A stretch of 64,000 nucleotides of DNA. It comes from Williamsia sp. 1135. Its GTDB lineage: Bacteria > Actinomycetota > Actinomycetes > Mycobacteriales > Mycobacteriaceae. The notes under the pieces are model-generated. The model did not search any database. It had not been told where the DNA came from and saw only the letters and a program-made list of their open reading frames with translations. The stretch lies in contig NZ_MJEI01000074.1 of the NCBI RefSeq assembly GCF_002095395.1, forward strand, positions 1-64,000. Reading direction: 5' to 3'. The position numbers and the translations under genes were made by a program. Below are positions 27,369 through 36,104 of the stretch, piece by piece; position 1 is the stretch's first letter, and each line of letters begins with the position of its first letter.

Positions 27369-28613
27369 GTGCGCGCCTGGGTCGTCTGGACAACGGGAGT
27401 GTTCGTCTACATCGTCGCCGTCCTCGATCGCACCACGCTCGGGGTCTCGGGCCTCGACGCCGCAGACCGCTTCTCGGCATCGCCGAGTGTGTTGTCGTCC
27501 TTCGTGGTCCTGCAGGTCATCGTCTATGCCGCAATGCAGATCCCGGCCGGGCTGTTGCTCGACCGGTTCGGCTCGCGAGCGATGATCGTGACCGGCGCGC
27601 TGATCATGGCGTCCGGGCAGATGACGCTCGCCCTGACCGAGGAGTTGCCACTCGCCATCGCGGCGCGGGCGCTGGTCGGGGTCGGCGACGCCTTCACCTT
27701 CATCTCGGTGCTTCGGCTGGTGCCGCGCTGGTTCGCCCCGAAGCGCGTGCCGCTGATCACCCAGCTGACGGGGATCACCGGGCAGCTCGGCCAGGTGCTG
27801 TCGGCCATACCGTTTCTGGCGTTGCTGGACGCGCGCGGTTGGACCACCGCGTTCATCTCCGCCGCCGCGCTCGGTGTCCTGTCGGCGGTGCTCACCCTGG
27901 CGCTGGTGCGCAACGCTCCCCGCGGGACGGTTGTGGTCGCGCAGAAGGTGTCGGTGCGGGGTTCGCTCGGCAACGTCAAGGCGGTCGCGAAACGTCCAGG
28001 CACCCGACTCGGCTTCTTCGCGCACATGGGCACCCAGTTCTCGATCACAGTGTTCGCGCTGATGTGGGGCATCCCGTACCTGACAACGGCACAGGGGCTT
28101 TCCTCCGGTCTGGCCGGTGGGCTGCTGACGATCTCGGTGGTGTCGATCGTGCTGTCGGGAGTGGTCATCGGACTGCTCACCGGACGATTCCCCGGACGTC
28201 GATCGCGGTTGGTCCTGTTCATCATGGGCAGCAATGCGCTGATGTGGACGGTCGTTCTGGCGTTACCGGGTCCGGCGCCGCTGTGGCTGCTGATCGTCTT
28301 GGTCGTGGTCGTCTCGATCGGTGGCCCCGGTTCGGTGATCGGCTTCGACTTCGCGCGCACCTTCAATCCGAGCAGCATGCTCGGCACCGCCCAGGGCATG
28401 GTCAACATGGGCGGCTTCATCGCCTCGCTGCTCGTGATGCAGGCCATGGGCATCATCATCGACGCGATGGGTGGTTACTCCTTCGACAGCTTCCGCGTCG
28501 CCTGGACGGTGCAGTACGTCGTCTGGATTCTCGCGACCATCGGGATCCTGGTGAACCGCAGGCGAGCTCGCCGGGAGATGGCCGAGGTCCGGCCGGCCGT
28601 GGTCACGTCCTGA
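27369..28613 (+). CDS. MFS transporter
   Basis: A 414-residue major facilitator with twelve predicted transmembrane helices. The loop 2-3 motif A is seen as LLLDRFGSRAMIVTGALIMA near residue 65, and RALVGVGDAF follows. The GTG at 27369 gives an N-terminus that enters the membrane at once, as usual. Similarity in layout is to organic anion/sugar-phosphate-type carriers, but no substrate can be assigned. The next gene (ATP-grasp, minus strand) is convergent with a three-base gap. Confidence 0.88.
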   Translation: MRAWVVWTTGVFVYIVAVLDRTTLGVSGLDAADRFSASPSVLSSFVVLQVIVYAAMQIPAGLLLDRFGSRAMIVTGALIMASGQMTLALTEELPLAIAARALVGVGDAFTFISVLRLVPRWFAPKRVPLITQLTGITGQLGQVLSAIPFLALLDARGWTTAFISAAALGVLSAVLTLALVRNAPRGTVVVAQKVSVRGSLGNVKAVAKRPGTRLGFFAHMGTQFSITVFALMWGIPYLTTAQGLSSGLAGGLLTISVVSIVLSGVVIGLLTGRFPGRRSRLVLFIMGSNALMWTVVLALPGPAPLWLLIVLVVVVSIGGPGSVIGFDFARTFNPSSMLGTAQGMVNMGGFIASLLVMQAMGIIIDAMGGYSFDSFRVAWTVQYVVWILATIGILVNRRRARREMAEVRPAVVTS

Positions 28614-28616
28614 GGG

Positions 28617-29538
28617 TCACCGGCGCGCCAGGGCGGCCGCGGTGGCGAGCGCGAACCGTGCCATCGCCGGGCCCCGCTTGGTCTCGGGGAGCTGACGCCA
28701 GCCCAGCGAGGGTTCGACGGCCTCGAACTCGAGTAGCCGGGGAGCGGACTCGCCGGTTCCCAGGAGGTCGACCCTGGCGTAGAGGATGTCGGCGCGGATG
28801 ACGCCGACGGCGTCCGCGGCTGCGGTCAGCGCGGCGTCGCCGAGCTCCCAGAATTTCTCCGAAGGTTCTGCGGGGGTCAGTGATTCGATGACGTACAGGC
28901 CGGACTCATCGAGTTCGCCCTCCTCGCCGGGCTCGGGCAGCATCGGTCCCTTGGTGAAGGCGTGCGACCGTTGACCCGCGATGTACACCAGCGCGGTCTC
29001 GCCGTCGGCGACGGCGGGATCGAAGGGTTGCACCAGCACGCGCCGGCCCGCAGCCTGCAGGGCGGCGGCGTGGTCGGCCGCCTCCCGGGGGTCGGTGAAT
29101 CGGGCCGCGCCGCGGGATCCTCCGGCCACGGCCGGCTTCACCACCACCTCGCCGTCCGGGATGGACACGGTCTCGTCTGGGGCATAGACAGCGGTCGGGA
29201 CGATCGGGACACCTGCCGCCTCGAGGTCGAGCATGTACCCCTTGTCGGAGTTCCACCGGACCATCGCCGCGCTGTTGATGAGTAAGCCGACCCCGTCTGC
29301 CCAGGTGAGGAACTCGCTCAACCCGCTCCGGGTAGTCCCAGGTAGCACGCAGTACGACACCGTCTGCGGAGTTGATCTCGGGGTCGTCCCACGCCAGCCA
29401 GCGCGCCGACAACCCGGCCGCGGTGAGGGCGCCGATCAATCCCTCGTCATCACCGTCGCCGGTGGGCAGCTCCGCACAGGCCGCCAGGACCACGGTCGGT
29501 GGCGAGGGAATGGGGCTTTTGTCGGATTCTGCGCTCAC
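28617..29538 (-). pseudogene. ATP-grasp (RimK-like) protein, frameshifted
   Basis: Two overlapping frames together encode one ATP-grasp protein of about 306 residues. The N-terminal part from ATG 29538 reads VVLAACAELPTGDGDDEGL and ends well at VVLRATWDYPER. The rest, in the next frame, continues LSEFLTWADGVGLLINSAAMV, VRWNSDKGYM, VVVKPAVAGGSRGAARF, and the ATP-grasp finish RADILYARVDL and LLEFEAVEPSLGW. Removal of one G from the GGG at 29322-29324 gives an uninterrupted DYPERLSEFLTW, the usual join in such proteins. So a single-base insertion disrupts the gene, unless it is a sequence error. Members ligate small metabolites, often amino acids; function here unknown. Confidence 0.8.
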
Positions 29539-29555
29539 GCTTTCAGGCTAACCAG

Positions 29556-30938
29556 TCAGCCGTCGGCCGCTTCGATCACGCCCGCTGCGACGGCGTCCAC
29601 GAGTTCGGAATGATCGCGTTCGGTCTGGTCCGCATACCGGACCGCGAAGCTGCCGAAGTCTCTGTCCAGGGCCTTGCCGTCCTCGAGGTACCCCGCCAGT
29701 AGCCGCGGATCGAGCGAGCGGGCGTGTGCTCGCGCCAGCAGTGCTCCGGCGAGGCGACCGTAATCGTCGAGCAGGCTCCGCTTCAATGACGTCGGATCGA
29801 TGTCGCCCTTGAGGTTTCGGAACTGGCGGACAATGTAGGGCAGTCCGTCGATGGTGGTCCAGCCCAGCAGGATGTCGGTCTCCGATTGCACCATCCGGGC
29901 GCCGCGGACGATACGTTTGCCTTCATGTCGTGAGGTGTCGGCGCGGACGTACGGTGCCAACGCCGACTGCTTCGCTTGTTTGATCTGCAGCACGAGGTCT
30001 TCCGAACGGTTGCCGTGCAGCAGTGCCACGTAACTACGTAACCCGACGCTGCCCGTGCCGACGATCCGGAAGGCGATGTCGGACAGGGCAAACCGTGAGA
30101 TGAGGTTGCGCCTCGACTCCCGCAGAGTGTCGACGTAGTCGTTCAGTCCTGCCGCGACTTCATCGGCCGTCGTGGCATCGACACGGGTGAGAATGGGCGG
30201 ATCGGTGACGAACCGATGTCGCCGGATACCAGTCGTATGGTCCTCGAGGTGCTCGGTCCATTTCGCGACCACCTTCTCGCTGGTGTTACGGCGCGCCTTC
30301 TTCGACGCTTCGTCGAAGTCGTCGAGCAACGCGTCCGCTTTGGCCTGATCGAGAATCGAGGCGTCGGGCAGTGCCGACCACGACCGCAGGAACGGCACCT
30401 CTGCCAGGGTGCGCACCGTCTTGCGATACGACTTCACCGCGTCCTGCGCCGCATCGCGGCATCCGGTCTCCGAGACCCCGCCGCTGCGGCCCGCCAGCAC
30501 GAGACTGGCCGACAATCGTTTCAGATCCCACTCCCATGGACCGGGGATCGTCTCATCGAAGTCGTTGATGTCCATGACGATCTGGCCGTCGGGTGTGCCG
30601 TAGAGCCCGAAGTTCGCGGCGTGTGCGTCGCCGCAGAGCTGGGCCTGCAGACCGCTGTCCGGCGTCCCAGCGAGATCGGCAGCCATCAGTCCGGCCGAGC
30701 CACGGAAGAATGCGAACGGAGACACAGTCATCCGCCCGATCCGTAGCGGCGTGAGGTCGGCGAGTCTGCCTGCGTTGCTGTCCCCGATGTAGTCGAGGAC
30801 GGCCGGACGGTCCGGGCCGGCAGCGCGATGGTCGTGGGCGGACTCGGGCAGTTGCGCCCGCAGGGTGCGGCCGCGGGCCAAGACCTCATCGGCGTCTTGG
30901 TAGACGCGTAGGTCGACGGGGTCCGGGCGGTTGGCCAT
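29556..30938 (-). CDS. DUF2252 protein
   Basis: A 460-residue cytoplasmic protein of the DUF2252 family, which has a kinase-like fold and unknown activity. Diagnostic segments are RIGRMTVSPFAFFRGSAGLM near 70, LCGDAHAANFGLYGTPDG near 100 and MDINDFDETIPGPWEWDLKRL after it; these resemble the catalytic and Mg-binding loops of aminoglycoside-phosphotransferase-like kinases. It lies six bases downstream of the EAL-DICT gene, probably in one operon. Confidence 0.88.
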   Translation of the reverse strand: MANRPDPVDLRVYQDADEVLARGRTLRAQLPESAHDHRAAGPDRPAVLDYIGDSNAGRLADLTPLRIGRMTVSPFAFFRGSAGLMAADLAGTPDSGLQAQLCGDAHAANFGLYGTPDGQIVMDINDFDETIPGPWEWDLKRLSASLVLAGRSGGVSETGCRDAAQDAVKSYRKTVRTLAEVPFLRSWSALPDASILDQAKADALLDDFDEASKKARRNTSEKVVAKWTEHLEDHTTGIRRHRFVTDPPILTRVDATTADEVAAGLNDYVDTLRESRRNLISRFALSDIAFRIVGTGSVGLRSYVALLHGNRSEDLVLQIKQAKQSALAPYVRADTSRHEGKRIVRGARMVQSETDILLGWTTIDGLPYIVRQFRNLKGDIDPTSLKRSLLDDYGRLAGALLARAHARSLDPRLLAGYLEDGKALDRDFGSFAVRYADQTERDHSELVDAVAAGVIEAADG

Positions 30939-30944
30939 GGGTCC

Positions 30945-32153
30945 TCAGTCGCTACTCGGGATGGTGAATCGGGTGAGAATGGAGTGCGCGGCGCGGGTGG
31001 CGAGGTCCCGGTCGTAGCTCTGCACCACGTCGAAGGTCCGATCGAGGTCGGGCACGTCGTCATCACGGTCGCGTGCTGCGAGCAGTGCGGCCGAATGCGG
31101 TCCGAGAACCACCACCGTCCACTCGTTGACGAGGTCGTCGGTGGGGTCGAGCGGCGCATGCTGGACGTTGCCGTCGAGCATGTGGGACAACCCGACTCCG
31201 TAGACGCCGGCGAAGCCCGCGCGGTCGGCGAGCACCCGCCAGCGTTTCGCCGTCAGAGGCGTGAACTGCTTCGCCTCCTGGAACGTCCCGAGCACCAGAA
31301 CCCCGGGGCCGGCGGTGGACGCCTGGACCTCGAGCGCCTTGCTCATCTCGATCAGGAGTCGCTTGTCGCCGCGCCGCGGCCGGTGTTCGGCAGACGCGAT
31401 GGAGTACGGCGTCGTGGCTGCTTCGCTGGGATGCCGACGCGATTGCTGCGGGGGCAGAGACTCAGATGGTCCGGCGCCCAGCTGGGCGAGCTCTGCCACT
31501 GGCGGGAAGAGATTTCCGATTCCGTAGTCCGCACCGAGCGTCTGCGCGGCGATCCGCCTGGCTTCGGTGTCGACGCCCTCGGCGATGACGAGCGCACCAC
31601 TGCGCTCGACGTGAGCGGTCAGACCGTGTGCGAGTTGTGCGGTCGCGGCGCCGTCGCGGGCGAGCAATTCGGACGTCATGATGATGACATCGGGATCGAT
31701 CAGCCACAGCAACGTCATCGCGCGGTTCGTGATGCCCAGCAGGTCAACACAGATCAAGTGGCCTGCGTTCCGTGTGCGTTCGACCTCTTCGAGCATGTCG
31801 CGCGGCCGTCGGAGGAAGTCGTCCGGATCCACCGAGGCCAGTTGCCGGTGGCCCGAAGGCGCGGCGGAGAGATCGATGGAGCCGATGTCGACGGTGAGGA
31901 GCACCGGGAAGTCGGTCACAGTGGTGTTGTCCCCGGCAACCGCCAGCTTCCGCTGATCGACGGCCAGCGATTCCTGCATCAGGCGCGCGGTGCGGCGCAG
32001 GGATTCGGGAGTGGAGACCGCGGTGCCCGGGCGCCCCGTGATCTGCAGCTCGGCAGCGACGAGCGCCCCGTCGGCAAGGCGCCTGACGGGTGCGTATCGG
32101 TGCACCAGGTCGAGTCCTCCGAAGACTCCCTCGCCGTCGGTTCGGGTCACCAA
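30945..32153 (-). CDS. Degenerate EAL domain + DICT sensory domain protein
   Basis: A 402-residue two-domain protein. The N-terminal half is EAL-like: AELQITG stands where EAL would be, and CVDLLG, DPDVIIMT and VIAEGVDTEA mark later catalytic positions, several of which are altered, so cyclic-di-GMP hydrolysis is doubtful. The C-terminal domain (about 250-390: RLLIEMSKALEVQAS, then VLGTFQEAKQFTPLTAKRW) matches the DICT sensory domain, often attached to light or c-di-GMP signalling proteins in actinobacteria. It is upstream of the DUF2252 gene. Likely a regulatory or adaptor protein; the signal is unknown. Confidence 0.72.
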   Translation of the reverse strand: MVTRTDGEGVFGGLDLVHRYAPVRRLADGALVAAELQITGRPGTAVSTPESLRRTARLMQESLAVDQRKLAVAGDNTTVTDFPVLLTVDIGSIDLSAAPSGHRQLASVDPDDFLRRPRDMLEEVERTRNAGHLICVDLLGITNRAMTLLWLIDPDVIIMTSELLARDGAATAQLAHGLTAHVERSGALVIAEGVDTEARRIAAQTLGADYGIGNLFPPVAELAQLGAGPSESLPPQQSRRHPSEAATTPYSIASAEHRPRRGDKRLLIEMSKALEVQASTAGPGVLVLGTFQEAKQFTPLTAKRWRVLADRAGFAGVYGVGLSHMLDGNVQHAPLDPTDDLVNEWTVVVLGPHSAALLAARDRDDDVPDLDRTFDVVQSYDRDLATRAAHSILTRFTIPSSD

Positions 32154-32242
32154 GTAACTGCTCGCACTCCCGCCATAGGGCTAGACAACCACAGGAGACC
32201 ACCGTCTGCGAAGCGCCCCGTTACCATCTCGTGATCTGAAGG

Positions 32243-32259
32243 CCGCGATTTGATCGCGG
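32243..32259. promoter_or_regulatory. Inverted repeat CCGCGAT-TTG-ATCGCGG upstream of dps
   Basis: A perfect 7-bp inverted repeat with a three-base centre, about 50 bases upstream of the dps ATG and about 90 from the divergent EAL-DICT start. It could be an operator for the shared intergenic region or a hairpin in the dps leader. Confidence 0.4.
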
Positions 32260-32308
32260 TGGGACGTTCGAAGGTTTGGGGCACCACGCGGCTGGGCACC
32301 CGACAGTC

Positions 32309-32845
32309 ATGACTTTTACAGCACCCGGCCTCCCGGATGACGCCACGAAAAAATTGGTCTCTGTCATGCAGGAACGTCTCAGCGCGTTCAACGATCTACA
32401 TCTCACGCTGAAGCACATCCACTGGAATGTCGTCGGAACTAACTTCATCGGTGTTCACGAGATGATCGACCCGCAAGTCGAACTCGCCCGCGGTTATGCG
32501 GACACCCTCGCCGAGCGCATTGCCACTCTGGGTGGATCGCCTCGCGGGACCGCCAAGGCCATCGAGGAGGATCGCTCCTGGAACGACTACTCCGTCGGCC
32601 GCGACACCGTGCAGGCACACCTCGGTGCACTCGACCTCGTCTACGTAGGCTTCATCACCTCGCACCGTGAGGCAATCGCCGTCGCCGGTGAGATCGACCC
32701 GGTGACCGAGGACATCTTGATCGGTCAGACTGCGGAACTCGAGAAGTTCCAGTGGTTCGTCCGAGCGCATTTGGAGAACCCGTCGGGCGAGTTGTCCAAT
32801 GCAGGCGCCTCCAGCGAGAAGGGCGCAGCCGACAAGGCTCGCTGA
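32309..32845 (+). CDS. dps: Dps-family DNA-protecting ferritin
   Basis: 178 residues forming the mini-ferritin fold that stores iron and shields DNA in stress. The ferroxidase signature is intact: HIHWNVVGTNFIGVHEMID then QVELARGYADTLAERI, with His, Asp and Glu ligands at subunit interfaces. The ATG at 32309 is preferred over an upstream in-frame ATG at 32276 because the family begins close to the shorter form. The tail is Ser/Ala/Lys-rich, as in DNA-binding Dps proteins. A strong hairpin at 32872-32902 follows. Confidence 0.9.
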   Translation: MTFTAPGLPDDATKKLVSVMQERLSAFNDLHLTLKHIHWNVVGTNFIGVHEMIDPQVELARGYADTLAERIATLGGSPRGTAKAIEEDRSWNDYSVGRDTVQAHLGALDLVYVGFITSHREAIAVAGEIDPVTEDILIGQTAELEKFQWFVRAHLENPSGELSNAGASSEKGAADKAR

Positions 32846-32871
32846 CGACTCGCTGCACCACAGTCATCAAA

Positions 32872-32902
32872 TCGAGACGCCCACCGTCGGTGGGCGTCTC
32901 GA
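32872..32902 (+). terminator. Hairpin after dps
   Basis: TCGAGACGCCCACCG pairs with CGGTGGGCGTCTCGA almost without a loop, giving a stem of about 14 bp just 27 bases past the dps stop. There is no T tract behind it, as is common for actinobacterial terminators, so I call it a probable intrinsic terminator with medium confidence. Confidence 0.7.
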
Positions 32903-32999
32903 GGGCTGTTCGGGTCTGATTGCGCAGTTCTATTGCAGCTCAAGGGATTTGGTGTCTCACGTGGTCGACCAAAGATCGTTTGACGGGTAAGTTGGAGTC

Positions 33000-33431
33000 A
33001 TGGCACTCATCACCAGTTCCGGATTTGCACACGTCCGTTTGACCGTCACCGACATCGCCCGCTCCAAGGCCTTCTACGACAAACTGTTCGGCTGGCCGAT
33101 CGTCATCGATTCGTCCGAATCCGTCGACGAGAACGGCGTCCGAGAATCTCCCGACAAGTTCTACGGCGGCACCATCTACGCGACCCCGCAAGGCACCCTG
33201 TTCGGTTTGCGTCCGGTCGGCAGCGAAACCTTCGACTCCACGACGACCGGGTTGGACCACGTCAGCTTTGCCGTCGAGTCGCGCGACGAGCTCGAGGCCG
33301 CGGCGAAGGCTCTCGGCGAGGCGGGCATCACCCACGGCGAGATCACCGACCTCGGGGGAGCCGGCTTCATCATGTCGTTTCAGGACCCCGACGACATCAA
33401 CATCGAATTGACCGCGCCTCCCGCCGAGTAA
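33000..33431 (+). CDS. VOC (glyoxalase/bleomycin-resistance fold) protein
   Basis: 143 residues of the vicinal oxygen chelate fold. It starts ITSSGFAHVRLTVTDIARSK with the metal His, has FYDKLFGWPIVIDSS, then LDHVSFAVESRDELEAAAK and ends in FQDPDDINIELTAP with the usual Glu. Metal-binding His and Glu positions appear present. Possible dioxygenase or isomerase; no substrate can be named. Only 49 bases separate it from the KstR-boxed isomerase gene, but the box lies between them, so they are probably separate units. Confidence 0.82.
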   Translation: MALITSSGFAHVRLTVTDIARSKAFYDKLFGWPIVIDSSESVDENGVRESPDKFYGGTIYATPQGTLFGLRPVGSETFDSTTTGLDHVSFAVESRDELEAAAKALGEAGITHGEITDLGGAGFIMSFQDPDDINIELTAPPAE

Positions 33432-33448
33432 GGGTAACGTCCTCGAAC

Positions 33449-33462
33449 TAGAACACGTTCTA
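33449..33462. promoter_or_regulatory. KstR-type operator TAGAACACGTTCTA
   Basis: The 14-mer is a perfect palindrome and matches exactly the consensus TnnAACnnGTTnnA of KstR, the TetR-family repressor of cholesterol catabolism in mycobacteria and rhodococci. It ends 18 bases before the ATG of the ketosteroid isomerase gene, with GGAG between, which is the expected place for repression. Identity to the consensus is seen in the sequence; regulation by KstR is inferred. Confidence 0.8.
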
Positions 33463-33480
33463 ATCCTCGAGGAGACGCAG

Positions 33481-33855
33481 ATGCCGAGTGCCGAAGAAAT
33501 CAAGAAGATCGTCGAGTCCTATGTGGACCTGGTCGCGAACGGCACCCCGGAGCAGGTCGCAGACCTGTACGCCGCCGACGCCACCGTCGAGGATCCGATC
33601 GGTGCAGACATCCGGAACACCAGGGAGTCGCTGATCGAGTTCTACGGCGTCATCGCCGCCATGGACAAGGTCACCTCTGAACTGCACTGGTCCAAGATCG
33701 CAGGCGACACCGCCGTCTTCGAGTTCACGTTGATCACGGAGGCCGGCGGTTCGGCATTCAAGATCACCCCGGTCGACATCATGGTGTTCGACGACAACGG
33801 CAAGATCAAGACGATGCGCGCGGTGTGGAGCGCCGAAGACCTGCAAACCCTGTAG
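33481..33855 (+). CDS. Delta5-3-ketosteroid isomerase
   Basis: A 124-residue NTF2-fold enzyme that moves the steroid 5-ene to a 4-ene-3-one. The three classical catalytic residues fall at exactly the canonical positions: Tyr14, Asp38 (VEDPIG) and Asp99 (PVDIMVF). Length (about 125) matches bacterial isomerases. The start has GAGGAGACGCAG upstream and a KstR-type operator at 33449-33462. The alpha/beta hydrolase gene begins six bases after its stop. The promoter and intact catalytic set support a true steroid role. Confidence 0.85.
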   Translation: MPSAEEIKKIVESYVDLVANGTPEQVADLYAADATVEDPIGADIRNTRESLIEFYGVIAAMDKVTSELHWSKIAGDTAVFEFTLITEAGGSAFKITPVDIMVFDDNGKIKTMRAVWSAEDLQTL

Positions 33856-33860
33856 CTGAC

Positions 33861-34835
33861 GTGCGCTACCGCCGACTGACGGTCGACGGCTTCGGCTGGA
33901 ACGTCATCGACGAGGGCTCGGGGCCGGTGGTGCTGCTGTGCCACGGGTTCCCCGGTCTCGCATACAGCTGGCGGCATCAGGTGCAGCCACTGGTCTCGGC
34001 GGGATACCGGGTGATCGCTCCCGACATGCCGGGTTACGGCGGTACCGATTCACCGGCGGCGGTTGCCGAGTACACGTACCTGTCCGCCGCCGGTCGCCTC
34101 GACGCTCTCCTCGGGTCCTTGGGCGTCGAGCGCGCCATCGTTGTCGGACATGACTTCGGTGCACCGACGGCGTGGACGCTGGCTCTGGAGCACCCGCAGC
34201 GGGTGGCCGGGTTGGTGTTGTTGGCCATGCCCTACGCGCCTGACCGCATCCCGGTTCGTCCGTCCGAGGCGTTTGCGTACCTGGCGCGCAAGCACTTTTT
34301 CCATTTCGACTACTTCATGCAGCCGGACCTGGCCGACGCCGAACTCGATGCACATCCGCGGGAGTTCTTGACCCGCATCTTCTATGCGCTGTCGTGCGAC
34401 TACCGCTACCTCGACATCTGGCAGCACCCGAGTCGACGCGAGGGAGTCCGGCTCGGCTATCTCGATGTCCTACCCGAGGCCCCAGATCTGCCTTGGTCGT
34501 GGATGACGTCCGAGGAACTGGACGTGTATCACGCGGCATTCCAGGATTCCGGCTTCACCGGCGGACTCAACTGGTATCGGGCGGCCGACCTCAATTGGGA
34601 GCACCAAAGCGCGCAGCCACGGGTGATAGAGCAGCCCGCCCACTTCCTCTGTGGGGGCAATGATCCCGTGCTGACCATCGCCGGACACGACGCTGTCGAC
34701 CGGATGCGGGAGATGATGCCGGATCTTCGGGGTGTCGAGACCTTCTCCGGTGCCGGTCATTTCATCCAGATGGAACGTGCCGACGAGGTCAGCGCAGCAC
34801 TTGTGTCGTTCGCGGCGTCGCTGGACTGGGCCTGA
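33861..34835 (+). CDS. Alpha/beta hydrolase, epoxide-hydrolase-like
   Basis: 324 residues, GTG start at 33861, five bases after the isomerase stop, so probably under the same KstR-type promoter. The oxyanion HGFPG lies near residue 30, the nucleophile elbow VVGHDFGAPTAW near 95 carries Asp (not Ser), the acid is in CGGNDPV and the base in GAGHFIQME. Asp as nucleophile with a Tyr-containing lid is the mark of soluble epoxide hydrolases (EphA-like) or haloalkane dehalogenases. The pairing with a ketosteroid isomerase suggests action on a steroid or lipid-derived epoxide (inference). Confidence 0.8.
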   Translation: MRYRRLTVDGFGWNVIDEGSGPVVLLCHGFPGLAYSWRHQVQPLVSAGYRVIAPDMPGYGGTDSPAAVAEYTYLSAAGRLDALLGSLGVERAIVVGHDFGAPTAWTLALEHPQRVAGLVLLAMPYAPDRIPVRPSEAFAYLARKHFFHFDYFMQPDLADAELDAHPREFLTRIFYALSCDYRYLDIWQHPSRREGVRLGYLDVLPEAPDLPWSWMTSEELDVYHAAFQDSGFTGGLNWYRAADLNWEHQSAQPRVIEQPAHFLCGGNDPVLTIAGHDAVDRMREMMPDLRGVETFSGAGHFIQMERADEVSAALVSFAASLDWA

Positions 34836-34838
34836 GCC

Positions 34839-36092
34839 CTATCTGCTCGCGTGGGGCGCTCCCATCCCGGGGTCGATCTGCACGGGTCCGGCGGGGCCGG
34901 GCGTGACGTCGAAGTCGAAGATCGCGGTGGGCAGGTACACCGTGGCGCAGGCATTCGGGATGTCGACCACGCCCGACAGCCTGCCTTCGATGGGTGCGGC
35001 GCCGAGCAGCAGGTATGCCTGTTCACGCGCGTAGCCGAACTTCGTGAGGTAGTCGATCGCGTGCAGGCAGGCGCGCTGGTAGGACAGATGGGAGTCGAGG
35101 TAGCGCTGCTCACCGTCGAGCGTCACCGACGTGCCGGAGAACGCCAGCCACTGGGAATACTGCGGATCGGTGTTGCCGGGCATGAAGATCGCGTTTTCGG
35201 AGACACCGTAGGTGTCCATGCCCCCGCGCAGGATGTCGACGCGCAGATCGATGAATCCACCCATCTCGATCGCGCCGCAGAACGTGATCTCGCCGTCACC
35301 CTGGCTGAAGTGCAGATCACCGACGGAGAGGTTTCCGCCGTCGATGAACACGGGGTAGAAGATCCGCGTTCCCTTGGTCATGTTCTTGATGTCCTGGTTG
35401 CCGCCGTTCTCCCGCGGCGGTGCCGTGCGCGCGGCTTCTGCTGCGGCTGCGGTGAATTCGTCACCCGTCAGACTTCCGAGGATTGCGTCCTGCGGTTCCG
35501 GTGGCAGCGCCAGCGGCGGTACGCGATCCGGATCGGTGGCGATGAGCGCGGCCTCCCGCGTGTTCCAGGTACCGAGGAGATCCTTCGACGGTGCGGTCCC
35601 CATCAGGCCTGGATGCACGATGCCGGTGAAGCTGACCCCCGGTACATGGCGCGAGGTCGCGGTCTGGCCGGCGAAGTCCCACACCGCCTTGTAGGCGTCG
35701 GGGAACTGTTCGGTGAGGAATCCGCCGCCGTTGTCGGTAGGGAAGATACCCGTGTACCCCCAGCCTTGACCGGCCAGAGGGCCCGAATCCTCTTGTGGGA
35801 TGGGCCCGACATCGAGGATGTCGACGATCAGCAGATCGCCGGGCTTGGCGCCCTCGACCGCTATCGGACCACTGAGCGTGTGCACGGTGGTCAGTGGTGC
35901 GTTGAGGATGTCCTCGGCGGAGTCGTTGTTCTCGATTGCACCGTCGAACCACTCGCGGCAGTGCACCCGGAAACTCTCGCCCGGCTTCACGGTCACCGCC
36001 GGAGGGATGGCGTGGTGCCACCGGTTGTGTCCCGGGAGCTGTTGCTCCGTGAACTTCTTCGTCGAATCCAGCGGGAACACGAGGTCAGGCAT
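34839..36092 (-). CDS. fmdA: Formamidase/acetamidase
   Basis: A 417-residue cytoplasmic amidase of the FmdA/AmdA family that hydrolyses formamide or acetamide to ammonia and the acid. Landmarks are PAVTVKPGESFRVHCREWFDG near residue 35, GPIAVEGAKPGDLLIVDIL, the HPGLMGTAPS segment and GDLHFSQGDGEITFCGAIEM. It follows fmdB by 12 bases on the same strand. The zinc-ribbon partner upstream is the expected regulatory neighbour. Confidence 0.93.
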   Translation of the reverse strand: MPDLVFPLDSTKKFTEQQLPGHNRWHHAIPPAVTVKPGESFRVHCREWFDGAIENNDSAEDILNAPLTTVHTLSGPIAVEGAKPGDLLIVDILDVGPIPQEDSGPLAGQGWGYTGIFPTDNGGGFLTEQFPDAYKAVWDFAGQTATSRHVPGVSFTGIVHPGLMGTAPSKDLLGTWNTREAALIATDPDRVPPLALPPEPQDAILGSLTGDEFTAAAAEAARTAPPRENGGNQDIKNMTKGTRIFYPVFIDGGNLSVGDLHFSQGDGEITFCGAIEMGGFIDLRVDILRGGMDTYGVSENAIFMPGNTDPQYSQWLAFSGTSVTLDGEQRYLDSHLSYQRACLHAIDYLTKFGYAREQAYLLLGAAPIEGRLSGVVDIPNACATVYLPTAIFDFDVTPGPAGPVQIDPGMGAPHASR

Positions 36093-36104
36093 CTGCAGAT
36101 CTCC

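Noticed and set aside
30984-32234. 416-codon plus-strand frame opposite the EAL-DICT gene
   Set aside because: Antisense to a gene with recognisable domains; composition atypical of proteins.
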